This document shows, one piece after another, positions 59,932 to 64,000 of a DNA stretch of 64,000 bases. This DNA is from Caproicibacterium argilliputei (GTDB lineage: Bacteria > Bacillota > Clostridia > Oscillospirales > Acutalibacteraceae). The translations under genes and the position numbers were made by a program. The DNA lies in the NCBI RefSeq assembly GCF_029211325.2, contig NZ_CP135996.1, positions 682,001 to 746,000 of the forward strand, written 5' to 3'. The notes beneath the pieces were generated by a model, which was not told where the DNA came from, did no database searches, and was given only the letters and a program-made list of their open reading frames with translations. The stretch's first letter is position 1. Every line of letters starts with the position of its first letter.

Positions 59932-60755
59932 AATTCGTTTCAAAGCTGTACACAACGCTGATTTATCTGTTCCTTTACGCGCCTATTTTTGTCCTGATTC
60001 TTTTCAGCTTTAATAATTCCAGCACTATGAGTCGCTCGGTTTTTTCCGGCTTTTCTCTGCGGTGGTACCGCCAGCTGTTTGAGGACCGGCTGATTCTGGT
60101 GGCGCTGCGCAATACGCTGCTCATTGCGGTGCTTGCGGCGGTGGTTTCCACGGTGCTTGGCACCATCGGCGCCATTGGTATCAACAGCCTCAAGGGCAAG
60201 TGGGCGCGCCGCACGGCGATGAATATCACGAATCTGCCCATGGTCAATCCGGAGATTGTCACCGGTGTTTCGATGATGCTGCTGTTTGTCATCGCCATGC
60301 GTATGCTGAACACCGACCTCGGTATGGGCAGCCTGATGATTGCACACATCACGTTCTGCCTGCCGTATGTAATCATGTCTGTGCGCCCGAAGCTGCTGCA
60401 GATGGATGCCCATCTATATGAAGCGGCGCAGGACTTGGGCTGCACACCGGTACAGGCGTTTTTCAAGGTGGTGCTGCCGCAGATTTTGCCCGGTATCATC
60501 ACCGGCGCCATCATGGCGTTTACCCTTTCGATTGACGACTTTGTCATCAGCTATTTTACCAGCGGTACCACCCAGACGCTGCCGATTTATATTTACTCCA
60601 TGACCAGGAAGCGCATTAGTCCGGAGATCAACGCGCTTTCCACGGTACTGTTTGCGGTGATTCTGGCGCTGCTGTTTATCGTGAATGTGCGGCAGTCCGG
60701 CTCGTCGGCAAAGACGGCGCGCCTGCAGGATGCGGCAGAGGAGGGAGAAGTTTGA
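59928..60755 (+). CDS. potC: Polyamine ABC permease (PotC)
   Basis: TTG 59928 overlaps the potB stop. The 275-aa permease has the EAA loop (YEAAQDLGCTPVQAF) and SIDDFVISYFTSGTTQTLPI, a PotC hallmark. It forms the channel with PotB. Confidence 0.92.
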   Translation: MKFVSKLYTTLIYLFLYAPIFVLILFSFNNSSTMSRSVFSGFSLRWYRQLFEDRLILVALRNTLLIAVLAAVVSTVLGTIGAIGINSLKGKWARRTAMNITNLPMVNPEIVTGVSMMLLFVIAMRMLNTDLGMGSLMIAHITFCLPYVIMSVRPKLLQMDAHLYEAAQDLGCTPVQAFFKVVLPQILPGIITGAIMAFTLSIDDFVISYFTSGTTQTLPIYIYSMTRKRISPEINALSTVLFAVILALLFIVNVRQSGSSAKTARLQDAAEEGEV

Positions 60756-61948
60756 AAAAAGGAATTGCACTGCTTTTGGCGGCGGTGACAGCCGGCACCG
60801 CGCTTTTGCCTGCATCAGCTTCTTCCGGCAGCTCTGCTAAGTCCAAGGATACAGGGGTGACCATCAATGTCTACAACTGGGGCGAGTATATCAGCAACGG
60901 AACGGACGGCACGCTGGATGTCAACGCCGAATTTACAAAGCGCACCGGCATCCGCGTCAATTATACCACGTACGACACCAACGAATCCCTCTACTCCAAG
61001 CTGGCGGGCGGCGGTGCGGAGTACGATGTCATTTTTCCTTCCGATTATATGGTCAGCAAGCTTTCCGAAGAGGGAATGCTGGAAAAGCTGGACTTTCAGA
61101 ACATCCCGAATTTTCAGTACATTGACCGGAAATTCCGTAACCCGAAGTACGACCCGCAGAATGCGTATTCGGTTCCGTACACCTGGGGCGTGGTTGGGAT
61201 TTTTTACAACAAGAAGTATGTCAAAAAAGAAGAAACAGAATCTTGGGACGTTCTCTGGAACAAAAAATATGCCGGTAAAATTCTGATGTTTGACAATCCG
61301 CGCGATGCGTTCGGCATTGCGCAGAAGCGCCTTGGCTACTCCTACAACACTACAGATGTCAACGAATGGGAGGCCGCCGCTACCCTGCTGAAAGAGCAAA
61401 AACCGTTGGTGCAGGCATATGTGATGGATCAGATTTTTGACAAGATGGATTCCGGCGAAGCATGGCTGGCACCCTACTATGCAGGCGACGCGGCAACGCT
61501 GGTCGGGGAAAACCCCAACATTGGCTTTACCATCCCGACAAAAGAGGGCACCAATTTCTTTGTGGATGCCGCCTGCATTCCCAAAGGCAGCAAGCATAAG
61601 TCTGCTGCGGAAGCGTACATCAACTTCCTTTGTGATCCACAGATTTCCGCCGCGAATTTGTCCTACATCGGGTATTCCACACCGGAGTCGGCAGCAAAAA
61701 AGCTGCTGCCGAAAGAAGTGACCGACAACCCGATTTACTACCCGCCGCAGTCCATTTTGGACAAGTCCGAGGTCTTTGTAAATCTGCCGGACAAAACCAA
61801 CACCCTCATCGACAGTTTGTGGGCAGAGGTAAAGATGGGCGGCACCGGCGATACCCTGACGCTGGTTCTGGTGCTCTGCGGTTTTTTGGCGCTGTACCTT
61901 GCCATTGTGGTTTTTAAGTGGCGAAAGCGAAAAAAGGAAATGGAATAG
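60752..61948 (+). CDS. potD: Polyamine-binding protein (PotD-like) with C-terminal membrane anchor, 398 aa
   Basis: TTG 60752 overlaps potC by 4 bp. Residues 1-25 are a signal sequence (GIALLLAAVTAGTALLPASA) without a lipobox Cys. The binding domain begins INVYNWGEYISNG and has the PotD pattern (GAEYDVIFPSDYMV, WGVVGIFYNKKYV, NFFVDAACIPKGS). The last ~35 residues are a hydrophobic helix (TLVLVLCGFLALYLAIVVF) and a basic tail (KWRKRKKEME), which would anchor the protein at the C-terminus and not by a lipid. PotD in Gram-positives is usually a lipoprotein. Confidence 0.9.
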   Translation: MKKGIALLLAAVTAGTALLPASASSGSSAKSKDTGVTINVYNWGEYISNGTDGTLDVNAEFTKRTGIRVNYTTYDTNESLYSKLAGGGAEYDVIFPSDYMVSKLSEEGMLEKLDFQNIPNFQYIDRKFRNPKYDPQNAYSVPYTWGVVGIFYNKKYVKKEETESWDVLWNKKYAGKILMFDNPRDAFGIAQKRLGYSYNTTDVNEWEAAATLLKEQKPLVQAYVMDQIFDKMDSGEAWLAPYYAGDAATLVGENPNIGFTIPTKEGTNFFVDAACIPKGSKHKSAAEAYINFLCDPQISAANLSYIGYSTPESAAKKLLPKEVTDNPIYYPPQSILDKSEVFVNLPDKTNTLIDSLWAEVKMGGTGDTLTLVLVLCGFLALYLAIVVFKWRKRKKEME

Positions 61949-61952
61949 AAAA

Positions 61953-61982
61953 AAGCTGAGGCGTGAAACCTCAGCTTTTTTA
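61953..61982. terminator. Terminator of the pot operon
   Basis: AAGCTGAGG and CCTCAGCTT perfect arms, with TTTTTATT on the plus side and A-run opposite. It can also terminate the minus-strand MFS transcript. Confidence 0.9.
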
Positions 61983-62013
61983 TTGGGCAGAATCCGTTGG
62001 GACAAGGTGTGGC

Positions 62014-63234
62014 TTAATCGCTGCGGGACAGCCGGCGTGACCGCACGGCACGGTACAGCCGCCCAAGCAGCGGACCGCACGCCAGCAGCAGTGCACCCAT
62101 CAGCGCAATGGCGGCGGCGGGCGTACCGGCGGCAGTGGAAACCGCGCCGCTGAGGGGGCTTGCGGCAATCATCAGCAGACTGTACAGCATACTGCTTACC
62201 GACAGCAGCGTTGCGCGCTGGTCGCTGGGAAGCGTGTCGTTCAGCGCAGCGCCGGAAGCGGTGTCGAGCATACCGTCAAAAACAGCGGCAAGCGCGGCAC
62301 CGACAATCGAAAGCGGGGCAAACCCTGCCGCGGCGAGCAGCGTGCCCGCACCTGCAAAGACAATGCAGAGCATCGCCAGCGCAAAGAATGTTCGCTTTTT
62401 TGCGGCGCGTGGCGCGAGCCAAACGCCGACTGAGCCGAGCAGGTCAATCAGCAGCAAGGGAATACCGATGGCACCTGCCGGCAGACCAATCGTGGGCAGA
62501 TAGTCCTGCAGCAGCATGAGCGTCATGTAGTTTGCCGTGGAAACACCTGCGGTACTGAGCATGATGCAGGCGGCGCGGGGATTTTTCCGCAGAAAGCAGA
62601 AGCTCTGTTGAAAATGCACCGCAAGCCGGTGCGGCAGTTCTCGGAGCGCCCGTGCAGCGCGTGCCTTTTGCGCGTCTGTCACAAGCGGTTCATGCAGAGC
62701 GGCTGCCAGCAGGCTGGACGCCAACCCCAGCACAGCAGTCAGCACATAGCAGACCTGCCAACCGGCGGCAACCGCCCAAAAACTGCTTAGACCGGAAACC
62801 GCAAACGAAACGCGGCAAAGGACACTCTGCCGCGAACTGACAGCAAGATAGCGCTCCTGCTGTCCGGCTGCAAGCAGGCTGTCGTAAAGCAACGCTTGGT
62901 CGGTGCCGGACGTTAGGTTGTAGCTGAGCGCATTAAAAATCATGGAGAGCAGAACACCGAAAAAATTGTCAATGGCCAGCATACACACACAGCTGACCGT
63001 AACCAAAATTCCGCTGCAGAACAGCGTGCGCCTGCGCCCAAGCAGGTCTGCTGCCATGCCGCTTGGCACTTCACAGCAGAAGCTGACCAGATGAAAGACT
63101 GCCTCCGCTACGCCGACCTGCGCAAGGTTAAATCCACGGTGGATGAGCAGAAAAACCCAGATGGCATCGGTAATGCGGAAGGATGTGAGAAACTCGAAAA
63201 AATATAGTTTTAAGATTTGACTGCGAATCTGCAT
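62014..63234 (-). CDS. MFS transporter, 406 aa
   Basis: ATG 63234 follows AAAAAGGAG. Twelve helices are predicted by eye, with the MFS loop motif GMAADLLGRRRTLFCSGILV. It resembles the drug/unknown MFS family with LTSFRITDAIWVFLLIHRGF in the first loop. An upstream leader ORF and terminator suggest induction by attenuation. The substrate is unknown. Confidence 0.82.
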   Translation of the reverse strand: MQIRSQILKLYFFEFLTSFRITDAIWVFLLIHRGFNLAQVGVAEAVFHLVSFCCEVPSGMAADLLGRRRTLFCSGILVTVSCVCMLAIDNFFGVLLSMIFNALSYNLTSGTDQALLYDSLLAAGQQERYLAVSSRQSVLCRVSFAVSGLSSFWAVAAGWQVCYVLTAVLGLASSLLAAALHEPLVTDAQKARAARALRELPHRLAVHFQQSFCFLRKNPRAACIMLSTAGVSTANYMTLMLLQDYLPTIGLPAGAIGIPLLLIDLLGSVGVWLAPRAAKKRTFFALAMLCIVFAGAGTLLAAAGFAPLSIVGAALAAVFDGMLDTASGAALNDTLPSDQRATLLSVSSMLYSLLMIAASPLSGAVSTAAGTPAAAIALMGALLLACGPLLGRLYRAVRSRRLSRSD

Positions 63235-63296
63235 AGAGAGCCGCTCCTTTTTATGTAAAATTTCATAAAAAGGGAAAGCCGCACCCACACAAAAAA

Positions 63297-63319
63297 GGCC
63301 ACGGCAAAACGCCGCGGCC
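63297..63319 (-). terminator. Terminator between the leader ORF and the MFS gene
   Basis: GGCCGCGGC and GCCGTGGCC arms (one mismatch) around GTTTT, followed by TTTTTTG on the minus strand. It lies 52 bp downstream of the leader ORF stop and 63 bp upstream of the MFS start, so read-through must be regulated for MFS expression. Confidence 0.8.
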
Positions 63320-63370
63320 CGTGTTTTCACGTAAAACCGTTTTGTTTACCGCAAAAAGGGCGCACTTCCC

Positions 63371-63433
63371 CTATTTGCAGCAAAATTCGGCCCAAATTGC
63401 AGGATAATAACCATACGGATTCCGTACATCCAT
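63371..63433 (-). CDS. 20-codon leader peptide ORF upstream of the MFS gene
   Basis: ATG 63433 has a strong AAAGGAGGGCGC site and encodes MDVRNPYGYYPAIWAEFCCK. The SD region GGGCGCA can pair with TGCGCCC just downstream of the ORF, giving alternative structures before the terminator at 63297. This is the arrangement of ribosome-mediated attenuation. Confidence 0.5.
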   Translation of the reverse strand: MDVRNPYGYYPAIWAEFCCK

Positions 63434-63470
63434 GCGCCCTCCTTTCAGTAAATGCAATTAGAATGCTTTT

Positions 63471-63499
63471 AGTATAACAGAAAAGAGGGCAAAATACAA
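63471..63499 (-). promoter_or_regulatory. Promoter of the leader ORF/MFS transcript
   Basis: TTGTAT (rc of 63494-63499), a 17-bp spacer and TATACT (rc of 63471-63476). It lies immediately after the stop of the 63500-63760 gene. Confidence 0.78.
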
Positions 63500-63760
63500 C
63501 TATGAAAAATCGTGCTTTTCCTTTTTTTCTTTTTGCAGGCCGTTTGGTTTCTTGTTTTCCGGCTTTGGAATGCTGTAAAGGTCGGTAAAAGACTCTGCTT
63601 CTGATTCCGACAGCGGCGGGTACATGATCAGCCCAGTGCATTCCTGCGCGGAAACCACATTGTCTGCTTCGTTCAAGTAATCGTCTGTGTAGCCCAGCAG
63701 GTCTTTGTCCTGCGGCTCTGGTTTGGCATTCGGCTTTGCTTTTTCTGTGTTCCGTTTCAT
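63500..63760 (-). CDS. Small hydrophilic protein, 86 aa
   Basis: ATG 63760 follows AAAGGAGATG. The protein is highly charged, with Lys- and Pro-rich ends (KAKPNAKPEPQDKD and KPENKKPNGLQKEKKEK) and an acidic middle (YTDDYLNEADNVVSAQECTG). It is probably intrinsically disordered apart from a short central segment. No family is recognised. Confidence 0.65.
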   Translation of the reverse strand: MKRNTEKAKPNAKPEPQDKDLLGYTDDYLNEADNVVSAQECTGLIMYPPLSESEAESFTDLYSIPKPENKKPNGLQKEKKEKHDFS

Positions 63761-63871
63761 AGGTTCATCTCCTTTTACCATTAGTTTGTCCCCAGCGTGT
63801 AAAAGTAGGCGAGAAAAATATTGCCTGCCCAACGTGCTTTTCCTGCATATTCTGTGGTGGAGGTGAGAAAT

Positions 63872-64000
63872 GTGTTTCCTTATATTGGAAAATATAAAGC
63901 GTTTACCGATTTAATTGACCACGGCACGCCCCTGGCGCGGGCGCAGATTCGCGGAGTGGGGCAGTACCGCGCGGTGCATGGCGTGCTGCGGCTGTACGAA
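63872..64000 (+). CDS. Partial CDS running off the right edge
   Basis: GTG 63872 lies 6 nt after GGTGGAGGTGAG and opens a frame without stop to the end: (M)FPYIGKYKAFTDLIDHGTPL plus 23 more residues, 43 aa visible. The start LARAQIRGVGQYRAVHGVLR is not recognised. A -35-like TTGCCT lies ~50 bp upstream. An ATG in another frame at 63870 gives only a few codons before it departs from plausible coding. Confidence 0.55.
   Translation, partial: MFPYIGKYKAFTDLIDHGTPLARAQIRGVGQYRAVHGVLRLYE

Overview
The window looks like a chromosome segment from a Clostridia species (Bacillota), most like the Oscillospiraceae/Ruminococcaceae. The reasons are Gram-positive ribosome binding sites and sigma-A promoters, mid-range GC, frequent TTG/GTG starts, a thioester-domain surface adhesin, paired FeoA proteins with a FeoB-associated Cys-rich peptide, a GH120 beta-xylosidase and a type I-C CRISPR-Cas locus. 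This assignment is inference; no rRNA gene is present.

1-17,064 is the right part of an integrated plasmid-like or ICE-like element, coded mostly on the minus strand. It has a very large secreted adhesin running off the left edge, a second secreted protein, small hypothetical and zinc-ribbon genes, a RepA_N replication initiator, ParB, ParA, and a tyrosine recombinase next to the 3' part of a tRNA-Val gene, which marks the right attachment site. No relaxase or conjugation gene is visible, so the mobility class is open.

17,346-25,584 is a LysR-controlled redox operon: FMN reductase, fumarate-reductase-like flavoprotein, NuoF-like Fe-S protein, a NuoG/GltD fusion, a membrane protein and a phloretin/DAPG-hydrolase-like protein. 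25,745-28,758 is a feoAAB iron(II) uptake operon with two DtxR-like boxes. 28,763-33,404 is an AraC regulator and a sugar ABC operon in which both permease genes are destroyed by one internal deletion.

33,669-42,853 is a complete type I-C CRISPR-Cas locus (cas3, cas5c, cas8c with internal cas11c, cas7c, cas4, cas1, cas2, then 17 repeats and 16 spacers). The main discovery is in the cas3-cas5 gap. A minus-strand promoter there leads straight into a degenerate repeat-like stem-loop with a crRNA-like 5' handle. The spacer-like sequence that follows partly matches, behind a TTC PAM, a site just upstream of the -35 box of the cas5 promoter. This is the architecture of a crRNA-like Cascade-guided regulator (CreR/CreA type). 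The far end of the array abuts an IS5-family insertion that also cuts an IS3-family remnant.

44,424-64,000 holds a GH120 beta-xylosidase with a divergent AraC regulator, an MFS exporter, a DegV protein, and a sugar module (FGGY kinase, LacI regulator, DUF4867 protein, FucI/AraA-type isomerase) with two matching operators. It continues with a Tet(M)-like translation GTPase, a polyamine-type ABC transporter whose binding protein has a C-terminal membrane anchor, and an MFS transporter preceded by a 20-codon leader ORF and a terminator.
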